Shown: one piece after another, positions 29,488 to 38,869 of the stretch
Numbering within the stretch: the first letter of the stretch is position 1
Layout of the letters: every line of letters begins with the position of its first letter
Assembly: GCF_900104625.1 (NCBI RefSeq)
Contig: NZ_FNVZ01000005.1
Span: 124,001 to 188,000 of the forward strand
Length of the DNA stretch: 64,000 nucleotides
Source: Leptotrichia massiliensis
GTDB lineage: Bacteria; Fusobacteriota; Fusobacteriia; Fusobacteriales; Leptotrichiaceae
Direction of reading: 5' to 3'
Notes under the pieces: generated by a model
What the model saw: only the letters and a program-made list of their open reading frames with translations
What the model was told of the DNA's origin: nothing
Database searches by the model: none
Program-made: the position numbers and the translations under genes

Positions 29488-31182
29488 TTGGATTTTGCAG
29501 AAGCATTTAAAATACTGGAAATAGAGCCGACGATTGATAAAAAGAAAATAAAAGTTGCTTATTCCAAGATGTTGAAAGAATATCATCCTGAAGATTTTCC
29601 TGAGATGTTTATGAAAATTAATGAGGCTTATGAAAAAGCTTTGGGATATGCAGAAAATAATTTTTCTGAAAATTTGTATGAAAATACTCAAAATTTTAGA
29701 AAAACGGAAAAAATGAAAGAGAGTGATTTTTCGGATATTTTTGATTCAAAAAAATTTGAGAAAAAAGAATATAAATTTACTGAAAAATTTGAAGAAAGAC
29801 AGTCAAAGGAAAAGTTTTTTGAAAAAAAAGATAATAAAAATAAATATGAAAAACTTAATATTTTTGAATACTTAAAAAATTCTATGCGAACAGAAGATAG
29901 ATTTACAGAAGCGTTTAAAACACTAGAAATGGAACCTACAACTGATAAAGAAAAAATAAAAAAGAAGTATAAAGAGCTATTAAAGAGGTATCATCGCAAC
30001 AATCCTGAAAATTATGATAAAATATTTAGTAGAATTAACGAAGCTTACGGAATTGCTTTGGGATTTGAGCAATCGAATTTTAACGAATATGAAGGGGATT
30101 CTATTGAGGATATATTTGATAATTTTTTTAATTCTAGCAATAATTCAAGCGATAAAAGTTTTTTTGAAAAAACACAAGATTTTTCAAATGGTTTTGATGA
30201 AAATGAAATAACAAACAAATCAATATCTGAGTGGTTAGGAAGGCTTAAAAATCTTCTTTTATCTGAAAAACGTCCATTAACAGAATATCGAGAAATTTTA
30301 CGTGATTTTCATTTTAATTTTGATGTTTCGGAAAAAAATCAAATTAGAGAAATTTTACAAAAAAATGGATTACGTGATTATGCTTGGAGAAATATAACGA
30401 GAATTGAAATGGAACTTTTAATTTATAATCTAAATAATTCTAATACGAATGCAGATATTTTAGGGGAAACTTGGGTAGATACTGGTAAAAGTGAAAATGT
30501 AAGTTTAGATGAAATTGTAAAAAATATTGTAAGTGAAAATTTTTCGGAAAATGAAAAAGGATATGAAAAATTTATTCAGGATTATTTTAATCTAAAAATT
30601 TTTAAATTATTTGGAAAAAATATTGCGTTATACCCTTACAGAGATATAGAGCAAGTAGGTACAACTTTTAAATTTATAACTTATAAAATACGAAATGAAT
30701 ATGTTGATGTTAATAAGTATATAGAAATTTTTGATAGAGAACAAAAAAATAAGAGAGTAGGAATAAGTTTACGCATAACGTCTTATTTATGGGGTATTTT
30801 TGGTGCTATAGTTTTATTTTTATTCTTTTTAAATCCTATTGTTGACTGGTATATAGGGATTTTTGGAACTATTTTTTTCATAATTTTAGACTGGGTTAAT
30901 ATAGCTAGGGAAAAAGAATTTGAGTGGAGTATGCGATATGGGTATTCAAGTTATTTGTCAATTTTAATGAGTATAATGTTTGTTGTAAATCTTATTGTTA
31001 TTGGCAATGCGGAATATGAATCCTCAATTGTACCATTTTTACTATATTCACAGTTAATATTTCAATTTGTATTTTTTAATATCATTTTGTTTGTAAAAAT
31101 GGTAGTAACTACAAATATAAGATATAAACGCCTAAGAAAATTTTCAAAACAAATTCTAGATATGTTTATTTTAGAAAAGTAA
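29488..31182 (+). CDS. Membrane J-like protein with two degenerate J domains (DjlB/DjlC type)
   Basis: A 564-residue protein. Residues 1-55 are a J-like domain (MDFAEAFKILEIEP; KVAYSKMLKEYHPEDFPE) in which HPD reads HPE. A charged linker follows, then a second J-like domain (about 133-190) with HRN at the HPD position, an acidic middle part, and four membrane helices between about 430 and 545. I choose TTG 29488, 8 bases after AGGAGG, because the ATG at 29482 is only 2 bases from it; the next gene uses the same arrangement. J domains stimulate Hsp70 ATPase, and an Hsp70 gene follows. Membrane J proteins beside hscC are known in E. coli (DjlB, DjlC). Confidence 0.8.
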   Translation: MDFAEAFKILEIEPTIDKKKIKVAYSKMLKEYHPEDFPEMFMKINEAYEKALGYAENNFSENLYENTQNFRKTEKMKESDFSDIFDSKKFEKKEYKFTEKFEERQSKEKFFEKKDNKNKYEKLNIFEYLKNSMRTEDRFTEAFKTLEMEPTTDKEKIKKKYKELLKRYHRNNPENYDKIFSRINEAYGIALGFEQSNFNEYEGDSIEDIFDNFFNSSNNSSDKSFFEKTQDFSNGFDENEITNKSISEWLGRLKNLLLSEKRPLTEYREILRDFHFNFDVSEKNQIREILQKNGLRDYAWRNITRIEMELLIYNLNNSNTNADILGETWVDTGKSENVSLDEIVKNIVSENFSENEKGYEKFIQDYFNLKIFKLFGKNIALYPYRDIEQVGTTFKFITYKIRNEYVDVNKYIEIFDREQKNKRVGISLRITSYLWGIFGAIVLFLFFLNPIVDWYIGIFGTIFFIILDWVNIAREKEFEWSMRYGYSSYLSILMSIMFVVNLIVIGNAEYESSIVPFLLYSQLIFQFVFFNIILFVKMVVTTNIRYKRLRKFSKQILDMFILEK

Positions 31183-31194
31183 GGAGTGGTGATT

Positions 31195-32445
31195 TTGGAT
31201 TTTAGGGAAGCATTTAAAATATTAGAAATAGAGCCGACAGATGATAAGAAGAAAATAAAAGTTGCGTATTCCAAGATACTGAAAAAATATCATCCCGAGG
31301 ATTTTCCTGAGATGTTTATGAAAATTAATGAGGCTTATGAAATTGCTTTGGAATATTCGGAAGAAGAGGAGTATGAAGAGTATGATTATGATGAAGTTTT
31401 TTATGAAACAGATTTTGAAATACTGGATGAGGAAGATGGTGAATTTTCTGATGTTTTTAGTGGCGAATACGAATGGAAAGAAAAAAACTTTGATGATTGG
31501 CTAAGGAAATTTTATAGAATTTTGAATGGTGAAAAGATTTCATTCATTAATTTAAAAATTTTTTTGAAAAAGTTTGATAGATTTTCAGAAAGTGAAAAGA
31601 ACAGAATTAGAGATATTTTAAATTTAGAAAATGTTGATTATGAGGGTAATTTGATTTTAAATTCGGACAATATTCTCGAATTTGAAAAAGAATATATTAT
31701 TTCGCGTTTAACAGATGGTAAAACTGAGCTTGAGAAAATAAGGAGGCTTTATAGTAGTAATGAGGAGAAAGATAAGGACAAGGCTGTGGAAAATTTTGTG
31801 GAAAAATATTTTCATGTAAAAAAATTGAATTTTTTTGTATTTTTCGTATTTTGGAATATTTACCATGGAGATTATGAATATTTTGATATAAAAATAAATA
31901 AAAAAATATATAATTTCTTTTTTGTTTTGACAAATAATTTATTTTTAAAAAGAATCGTTTACAGTTACAAGGAAATTCAGAAGATATTTTACCGTATGGG
32001 AATTAAATGTGAGGACGATATTAAGGAAGAAGATGAGATATTGTACAGCTTAGTATTTGTCCTTAGCAGTCTTGCATTGGTTTTTATTTGGATATTCAGC
32101 TTACCAGTAATTACAAATATGGGTTTAGAGGAAATTGGTTATGAAGATATTATAGTTAGTTTTGAGTCAGTGAAAACTTTTTGGATTGTATTGACAATTA
32201 CGAGGGTTTATTATGACATTATGATAGCAAAACGAGGGAATAATCTGAATATGACAAGTATGCTGTATGTACAGATTATATTGCTGGGAAGTTATTTGAT
32301 TTCTATTTACTTTAAATATGAAATTAAAGATATACTGCTTCTAGCGATATTGGTGTGGCTGGTTATAAAGTTGATGATAGTAAATAGCATAAAATATTAT
32401 AGATTGGCAAATTATGCAAAAAAGATACTGGATAAGATATATTGA
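31195..32445 (+). CDS. Second membrane J-like protein (DjlB/DjlC type)
   Basis: A 416-residue relative of the preceding protein with a single N-terminal J-like domain (MDFREAFKILEIEP; HPEDFPEMFMKINEAY), an acidic linker and four C-terminal membrane helices (about 283-305, 325-345, 357-373 and 383-400). The first 45 residues are almost identical to those of its neighbour, showing recent duplication. The HPD triad again reads HPE. The start is TTG 31195, 8 bases after AAGGAG; the stop of the upstream gene overlaps that site. It presumably recruits the downstream Hsp70 to the inner membrane. Confidence 0.8.
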   Translation: MDFREAFKILEIEPTDDKKKIKVAYSKILKKYHPEDFPEMFMKINEAYEIALEYSEEEEYEEYDYDEVFYETDFEILDEEDGEFSDVFSGEYEWKEKNFDDWLRKFYRILNGEKISFINLKIFLKKFDRFSESEKNRIRDILNLENVDYEGNLILNSDNILEFEKEYIISRLTDGKTELEKIRRLYSSNEEKDKDKAVENFVEKYFHVKKLNFFVFFVFWNIYHGDYEYFDIKINKKIYNFFFVLTNNLFLKRIVYSYKEIQKIFYRMGIKCEDDIKEEDEILYSLVFVLSSLALVFIWIFSLPVITNMGLEEIGYEDIIVSFESVKTFWIVLTITRVYYDIMIAKRGNNLNMTSMLYVQIILLGSYLISIYFKYEIKDILLLAILVWLVIKLMIVNSIKYYRLANYAKKILDKIY

Positions 32446-32512
32446 CTAAATATTTAACAATTTTAAGTTTTGAGATTTATAAAAAAGAATACTGTTAAAG
32501 GAGGAAGATAAA

Positions 32513-34327
32513 ATGGGAAGAATGATTGGAATTGATTTGGGGACAACGAATAGTTTGGCTACGTATATTGATGATAATGGGGAAATACAGTTTGTAAAAA
32601 ATGAATATGGGAATATTTTGATTCCGTCTGTTGTGGGAATTGATGAAAATGATGGAATAATAGTGGGAGAACTCGCGAAGGAAAGAAGAATGATGAACGC
32701 TGGGGAAACTGCGAGTAATTTTAAAAGAAGGATGGGAACGGAAGCAAAAATTAAAGTGAAGAATAGAACTTTTGATGCACAGATGCTTTCTTCATTTGTA
32801 CTGAAACATTTAAAGAAAAGTGCTGAAAAGCAGCTGAATGAAAAGATAGACAGGGCAATAATAAGCGTACCTGCATATTTTAATGATAAACAGAGAAAAG
32901 ATACTAAAATAGCGGCAGAACTGGCAGGGCTTACAGTAGAAAGGCTTATAAATGAGCCAACAGCTGCGGCATTGTCACTTGGAAGCCATATTTTAGATCA
33001 GAATTTGAAGTTTATCGTGCTTGACTTGGGTGGAGGGACATTTGATGTTACTTTGCTTGAAACATTTGAGGATATTATGGAAGTAATTTCGATAAGTGGG
33101 GATACGATGCTTGGTGGAGAGGATTTTACTACCAAAATATGTGAAATTTTCTTGAAAAATATAGGATTATCAATATCTGACTTGAGCCGTGATGAAAGAA
33201 CAAAATTGTACACAAAGGCAGACAGGGCAAAAAAACTGATAAGTTTAAAAGATGTGGAAATTGAAATGGAAATTAAAGGAAAAGACTATAAAGCAGAAAT
33301 TACACAGGCAGATTTCAGGGTGGCTGTAAAACCATTGCTTGTAAAAATAAAAGTTGCAATTGACAAGGCTTTGCAGGATGGAAATACGGATGCAAGAGAA
33401 ATTGAGAAAGTTGTGCTAGTCGGCGGGGCTGTAAAATTGGGAATTGTGGAAGAATTTGTGGAAAAGTATTTTAATAAAATGCGTGGAGAAAAAACTTATT
33501 TTGACAATACTGATTTTATTGAAGGTAACAAACTCGTGTCAATAGCTCAAAATCCTGATACTGTCGTAGCTTACGGCGTTGGTGTAACTGTGGGAATGAA
33601 GGAGAGAAACAAGGCATTTAAGGAAAGAATTTTGACAGATGTGTGTCCATTTACACTCGGAATTGAAGTAATTGGACAGAGATTTGCACCGATTATTCCA
33701 AGGAATACAACGGTTCCTACAAGCAAGTCTGAATATTTTTCAACAGTAGAAGACAATCAGACAATAATAAGAATCGCAATTTATCAAGGGGAAAGCTTGA
33801 ATATAAATGATAATCTATTTTTGGGAGAATTTGAAATAAATGTTCCAAGAAATAATGCAGGAAATGAAAAAGTGAACGTAAGATTCACTTACGATATAAA
33901 TGGGATCTTAGAGGCAGAAGCAACTGCAATAAGTACGGGAGAAAAGAGAAATAAATTAATTATAAATGGCGATTTATCCGAAGAAGAAAAAAATGAAAGA
34001 ATAAAAACATTGGAAGAAATAAAAATTCAGTCAGAAAATCAAAACAAAGATAAATTGCTGATTGAAAGGGCAAACCGAATTTATGCCGAAATAGTGAATA
34101 CAGAAATTAGAAACTACATTTCAGAATATTTGGAAAATTATCAGATGATTGTAAGAACAGGCGATAGAATCCGTATTCAAAAAGTAAAAAAAGAATTTTC
34201 AGCTTTTCTTGATAAAATAGATCCAGAACTGAACGACTTAAGTGTTGATGATATTTTGAGAGATATTGACGAAAAAGAAGAACATGAGGCTGTGGAAGAG
34301 GAAGATGAACTGGAGTTTTGGAATTAG
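32513..34327 (+). CDS. Hsp70-family chaperone, HscC/DnaK-like
   Basis: A 604-residue Hsp70. The ATPase domain shows GIDLGTTNSLATY at residue 5, the connect motif INEPTAAALSLG near residue 145, the phosphate-2 loop VLDLGGGTFDVTLLE near 170 and the adenosine motif VVLVGGAVKLG near 302. The substrate domain begins about residue 385 (DVCPFTLGIEVIGQ; IPRNTTVPTSKSEYFST). The helical lid is short and acidic and lacks the DnaK EEVD-like end. It is 68 bases after the J-like pair, so a dedicated Hsp70-J set is likely, comparable to HscC with DjlB/DjlC. It is not the housekeeping dnaK, as grpE and dnaJ are absent. Confidence 0.9.
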   Translation: MGRMIGIDLGTTNSLATYIDDNGEIQFVKNEYGNILIPSVVGIDENDGIIVGELAKERRMMNAGETASNFKRRMGTEAKIKVKNRTFDAQMLSSFVLKHLKKSAEKQLNEKIDRAIISVPAYFNDKQRKDTKIAAELAGLTVERLINEPTAAALSLGSHILDQNLKFIVLDLGGGTFDVTLLETFEDIMEVISISGDTMLGGEDFTTKICEIFLKNIGLSISDLSRDERTKLYTKADRAKKLISLKDVEIEMEIKGKDYKAEITQADFRVAVKPLLVKIKVAIDKALQDGNTDAREIEKVVLVGGAVKLGIVEEFVEKYFNKMRGEKTYFDNTDFIEGNKLVSIAQNPDTVVAYGVGVTVGMKERNKAFKERILTDVCPFTLGIEVIGQRFAPIIPRNTTVPTSKSEYFSTVEDNQTIIRIAIYQGESLNINDNLFLGEFEINVPRNNAGNEKVNVRFTYDINGILEAEATAISTGEKRNKLIINGDLSEEEKNERIKTLEEIKIQSENQNKDKLLIERANRIYAEIVNTEIRNYISEYLENYQMIVRTGDRIRIQKVKKEFSAFLDKIDPELNDLSVDDILRDIDEKEEHEAVEEEDELEFWN

Positions 34328-34414
34328 AAAAATAAATTTTAAAATATTGTGTTTATTGGGATTTGTGGACTTTTATAAATAATTAGCGTAACTTTTTATA
34401 AGGAGAAAATGATT

Positions 34415-35488
34415 ATGAAAATAAAAAAATTGTTGAAAATATTTGGGTTGTTAATTTTGGCAGGAAATATTGTGTATGCAGAATATATAAAAAGAAATGG
34501 AGAAATTTATTATCGGGAATGGATGGAACAAAAGCCGAAATTATTAAAAAATATAGATAAAAAATCATTTGAAATATTGGAAAATGATTTTGCAAAAGAT
34601 AAGAATAATATTTATTATCAAGGGGAAAAGATTGAAAAAATAGATCCTAAAAGCGCTAAAATATTTGGAAGCCATTTTGTGAAGGATGAGAAAATTGTTT
34701 TTGATGCTTATGAAAAAAAGGAATTGAAGGATGTGGATACAAAGACACTTAAATCAGTTGGAGATTATTATTTTAAAGATAAGAACAATGCTTATTTTGA
34801 TATGAAAAAAATTGATGAAAAAGTTGATTTGGAGACGTTTGTTTATTTGGACGATTTTTATGCGAAAGACAAGAATAATCTATATTTTCGTGAGCAAAAA
34901 GTGAAAGGTGTAAGTCCGAATAATTTTAAGTTTTTGACTTCGTTAAGCAGTGTTCCCGATAATATCATTAAAAGCGGGAATGATTTTTATCTTGTTTATG
35001 AAAATAATTCGAATGAAAAAATATATGCGAAAAAGATGGATTTTCCAATTGACAGGGATACTTTTGAAAGTTTTTCCATGAGAGTTTATAAAGATAAAAA
35101 TAATTTTTATTATTACGATGAAACTGATGACATAAAAAAAGGAAAAACGCTTATTAAATTTAAAAATGAAGTTGATATAAAAACACTTAAATTTTTGAAG
35201 GAAAAAAATGGCGAAAAAAGTAATGAATATATAAAAGATGAAAAGAATGTATATTATGTGGATGAAGAAAATGTAGAGATAAAAAAGATAGAAAATGCTG
35301 ATTACAAAACCTTTCAAGTTATTGAATACTTATATGCAAAGGATAAAAACAATGTTTATTATAAAGGGAAAAAGTTAAATAATATTAATCCAAACCATTT
35401 TAAAATTGTAAACAATGAGATAAAATATAATAATGAATTTTATAAAATTGATGACAATATGAATCTTATAAAAATAGAAAGAGAATAA
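34415..35488 (+). CDS. Secreted DKNYY-repeat protein 1
   Basis: A 357-residue exported protein: signal peptide with cleavage after VYA (about residue 22), then about seven tandem units built on the core (Y/F)xKDKNNxYYxG followed by a spacer with D-x-x-T/S-F. Proteins with these DKNYY units are widespread but uncharacterised; they are probably beta-rich repeat folds in the periplasm or on the surface. I use ATG 34415 (9 bases after AAGGAG); 34409 is too close to that site. It follows the Hsp70 gene after 87 bases, so a common transcript is possible. Confidence 0.85.
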   Translation: MKIKKLLKIFGLLILAGNIVYAEYIKRNGEIYYREWMEQKPKLLKNIDKKSFEILENDFAKDKNNIYYQGEKIEKIDPKSAKIFGSHFVKDEKIVFDAYEKKELKDVDTKTLKSVGDYYFKDKNNAYFDMKKIDEKVDLETFVYLDDFYAKDKNNLYFREQKVKGVSPNNFKFLTSLSSVPDNIIKSGNDFYLVYENNSNEKIYAKKMDFPIDRDTFESFSMRVYKDKNNFYYYDETDDIKKGKTLIKFKNEVDIKTLKFLKEKNGEKSNEYIKDEKNVYYVDEENVEIKKIENADYKTFQVIEYLYAKDKNNVYYKGKKLNNINPNHFKIVNNEIKYNNEFYKIDDNMNLIKIERE

Positions 35489-35556
35489 AAAGTTGAAAAG
35501 TTAAAAAGGTATTTTATTTACTAAAAATTAAAGATTATAAAAAAAGGAGTAAGTGC

Positions 35557-38500
35557 ATGAAAAGAAAAAATTTATTAAAAATATTAACTTTATTTATCCT
35601 AGCAGGAAGCATTGCAAATGCTGAATATTTAAAGGAGAATGGTGAAATTTATTATCAAATACCGTATTATGAGATTAAGTCGAAAGTAAAAGATGTGGAT
35701 ATTGAAAGTTTTGAACCTTTAAGGGAAGATAGAGGTCTTATTGGTGATTATTATGCAAAAGATAATAAAAGTGTTTATCGTTTTGGTAAGAAACTTAAAG
35801 ATGTTTTGCCTGAAGAATTTGAAATAGTAAAAGAAAATTATGTAAAAGATAGTAAAAATGTATATAAAATTGAATCTGAGATTACAGATATTATACCAAT
35901 ATTTTCAGATAATAAAATAAATACGAAAAAAATATCTGTAGACGGACTTGATGTTAAAACTTTTAGAGCTTTAGAAAATAGCAAAGATGTTACGAGCATG
36001 GATTATTTTGTAGATAAAAACAACCTTTATTACTCTGATTATGAAGATTTGCAAAAAATACAAGGAGCAGATAAAAATTCTTTTGAGATTTTGGGTTATT
36101 ATATCGCAAAAGATAAAAATAATGTTTATTACAAAGGAACAAAAATGGAAAATGTAGATTCTGCGAGTGTTAAAATATTCGGAAATTTTATAGGGAAAGA
36201 TAAAAATAGAGTTTTTTATATCCAAGGAAATGAGAATATTAAAGATGCTGATGCGTCAAGTTTTGAGATAATGGGAGATACTCGTTATTTTAGAGATAAA
36301 AATAATATTTTTGTTATTAAATACAGTAATGATTTTCCTGATAGAGAAGGTTTTATAAAATTACCAAATATTGATAGAAACAGTTTTATTACTTTGAGTG
36401 AGGAAATTGGAAAAGATAAAAATGGAGTTTATTATATTGGTGAAAAAATAAATGGGATTAATCCGAATAATGTTAGAGTTATTGAGGAAATAAGACTGGA
36501 CAATTATATTCTTCAAAGTGGAAATAATTACTATTTGACATTTAATAGCAATAAAGATTTGTATGACAGGAAAAACGATAAAATTGAAGCAAAAAAAATA
36601 AATAATTTGAACATTGATTTTAGTACATTTAAGTATTTTGGAATTTTGAACTACTATAAAGATAAAAATAGTTTTTATTATTATTCAGATAATGATTTAA
36701 AAAAAATCAAAAGTGAAATTGATGTTAAAAGTGCTGAAAAAGTACTTGAATTAAATGATTTTGTAAAAGATAAAAATAATTTGTATTATTTTTCTAATGG
36801 AAAGATTGAAAAAATAAATTTGAATATTGATGTAAACAGTTTAGTATTTTTGAACAATAACAGTTCTTCTTACAGCGGTTATATAAAAGACAGAAATAAC
36901 GTATATTTTGTAGATAATGAAAATGGGAAAGTAAAAATAGTAAAAAATGCTGATAAAAATACATTTCAAATTGTAAACGGAAATTATGGGGTAGACAGGA
37001 AAAATGTTTATTATAATGGAGAAAAGCTAGATTCTGTTGGAGTTGAAGGGCTTAAAATTTTTGATGATAATTACTTAAAGGATAATAAAAATGTCTATGA
37101 GATTTATACGACAGATGATGAAAAAATAAAAATAAGAGCAATAAAAAATTTAAACATTGATGTGGTAAGTTTTGAGAATATTTTAAAAGGAACATTTTAT
37201 AAAGATAAAAATTCGGTTTATTATATTGATACGGCTGAAGATAAACAAGAATTAAAAAAATTAGAAGGAGCAGATGCTGATACATTTGAGCCAGGAATTT
37301 TTTCAAAGGATAAAAATAGTGTATATGTTGAAAAACAGAGATTGGAAGGTGTTAATCCAAAAGGGTTTGAAATATTAGACAGTAATCTAAATTTTATAAA
37401 AGATTATAAGAATATTTTTTATTTGGATAGAGCAGATGATGGTATAACTTTCATACCAAGAGTGCAAAATATAGAAGGAGTGGATGTTGCAACTTTAGAA
37501 TTTGCTGGAGGATATTATAGCAAATATTATAAAGACAAAAACAATGTTTATTTTATGGATAACAGAGATGGTAAAATAAAATTCAAAAAATTATCCTATG
37601 TAAATCCGAAAACATTTGAAATAGTGGATAATACTTTTGCGAGAGATGACAAAAACCTTTATTTATTTGAATATAAATTGGATGGAATTGATGCAAAAAC
37701 TTTCGAAAAAATTAGTTCCAATATTGTAAAAGATAAAAATGGACTGTATTTCTTAGAAGATATTGAAAAAGAAAATGAAAATATAGAAATAAAGACTCGA
37801 AAAATAAATATAAAAGGATTAGATTTAAAAACTTTTGAACATATTGATGATTATTATTATAAAGATAAAAATAATATTTATTATGATTTGGATAATAATC
37901 TTTATAAAATAAAAAATGCTGATTTGGCGACATTTGAAGTTTTAAATTCACCTTACAGCAGTTCTATTTATTTTGCAAAGGATAAAAATAATGTTTATTA
38001 TCAAAATAAAAAAATAAATGGGATTGTCGTTGACGGTTTTGAACAAATACAAAGTAATTTTATAAAAGATAAAAACAGACTTTATAAAATCGACGAAGAT
38101 GAAGAAAAAAATGAGATAAAATTAATTCCAATCAATGAAAAAGTCAATCTTGAAAATTTTGAAGAAATAGGCGGAAATTATTATAAAGACGATAAAAATC
38201 TCTATTATTTTGGAGAAAATGAGTTTAAGAAAATAGAAGGAGCAGATCCAAATTCATTTAAATATGACAACGAAAATCATACTTTTATTGCAAAAGACAA
38301 AAACAATGTTTATTTTGAAGGAGAAAAAGTGAAAGGAATAGATGTTAAGAGTGCAGAAGGAATAGACGGGCTTTGGATAAAAGATAAAAATAGTGTGTTT
38401 TATCGAGGGAAGAAATTGGAGAAAATCAGTTCAAATAACTTTAACTATTTTGATGGCAGAATTTCGTATGACACAATTTTAGTTGACAAAAATGGAGCTT

Positions 38501-38808
38501 ATAAATTGCTAGAAAGTGAAAATCAGAAAGATAAAATAATTCCACTCGATAGTAAGAATATTGATTTAGAAACTCTTGAAAGAATTACTTCTCCAATGGA
38601 TAGTTCCAATTATTTCAAAGATAAGAATGGCGTTTATTTTATGGATGGAAATAAATTTGTAAAAATAAATGGAGCTGATAAAGATAGTTTTAGAGTAACG
38701 ATGAGCGGGAAATATGGGAAAGATAAAAATAACGTTTATTTCGAAGGGAAAAAAATGGAAGGGAAAAATCCAGTTGACTTTGAGGAGGAAATGGAGATTA
38801 AGCAATAA
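35557..38808 (+). CDS. Giant secreted DKNYY-repeat protein 2
   Basis: A 1083-residue exported protein, the longest of the four. The signal peptide (KNLLKILTLFILAGSIANA) is cleaved near residue 22. By eye there are about 27 repeat cores such as AKDKNNVYYKG, GKDKNGVYYIG and IKDRNNVYFVD, spaced about 35-45 residues apart and joined by segments ending in ADxxTFEI or DVKTF. There is no membrane anchor, LPXTG or autotransporter domain. The coding DNA has many near-identical AAAGATAAAAATAATGTTTA blocks, so length change by recombination is likely. Confidence 0.88.
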   Translation: MKRKNLLKILTLFILAGSIANAEYLKENGEIYYQIPYYEIKSKVKDVDIESFEPLREDRGLIGDYYAKDNKSVYRFGKKLKDVLPEEFEIVKENYVKDSKNVYKIESEITDIIPIFSDNKINTKKISVDGLDVKTFRALENSKDVTSMDYFVDKNNLYYSDYEDLQKIQGADKNSFEILGYYIAKDKNNVYYKGTKMENVDSASVKIFGNFIGKDKNRVFYIQGNENIKDADASSFEIMGDTRYFRDKNNIFVIKYSNDFPDREGFIKLPNIDRNSFITLSEEIGKDKNGVYYIGEKINGINPNNVRVIEEIRLDNYILQSGNNYYLTFNSNKDLYDRKNDKIEAKKINNLNIDFSTFKYFGILNYYKDKNSFYYYSDNDLKKIKSEIDVKSAEKVLELNDFVKDKNNLYYFSNGKIEKINLNIDVNSLVFLNNNSSSYSGYIKDRNNVYFVDNENGKVKIVKNADKNTFQIVNGNYGVDRKNVYYNGEKLDSVGVEGLKIFDDNYLKDNKNVYEIYTTDDEKIKIRAIKNLNIDVVSFENILKGTFYKDKNSVYYIDTAEDKQELKKLEGADADTFEPGIFSKDKNSVYVEKQRLEGVNPKGFEILDSNLNFIKDYKNIFYLDRADDGITFIPRVQNIEGVDVATLEFAGGYYSKYYKDKNNVYFMDNRDGKIKFKKLSYVNPKTFEIVDNTFARDDKNLYLFEYKLDGIDAKTFEKISSNIVKDKNGLYFLEDIEKENENIEIKTRKINIKGLDLKTFEHIDDYYYKDKNNIYYDLDNNLYKIKNADLATFEVLNSPYSSSIYFAKDKNNVYYQNKKINGIVVDGFEQIQSNFIKDKNRLYKIDEDEEKNEIKLIPINEKVNLENFEEIGGNYYKDDKNLYYFGENEFKKIEGADPNSFKYDNENHTFIAKDKNNVYFEGEKVKGIDVKSAEGIDGLWIKDKNSVFYRGKKLEKISSNNFNYFDGRISYDTILVDKNGAYKLLESENQKDKIIPLDSKNIDLETLERITSPMDSSNYFKDKNGVYFMDGNKFVKINGADKDSFRVTMSGKYGKDKNNVYFEGKKMEGKNPVDFEEEMEIKQ

Positions 38809-38869
38809 AAATTATTTTATTTGAATTGTTAATAAATCAAAAACTTGAGAATAAAAAAGGAGAGTTGTT

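Noticed and set aside
34943-38805. Long minus-strand open frames opposite the DKNYY genes
   Set aside because: They are antisense shadows of the periodic coding sequence, made of Phe/Ile/Tyr-rich low-complexity protein without starts or ribosome sites.
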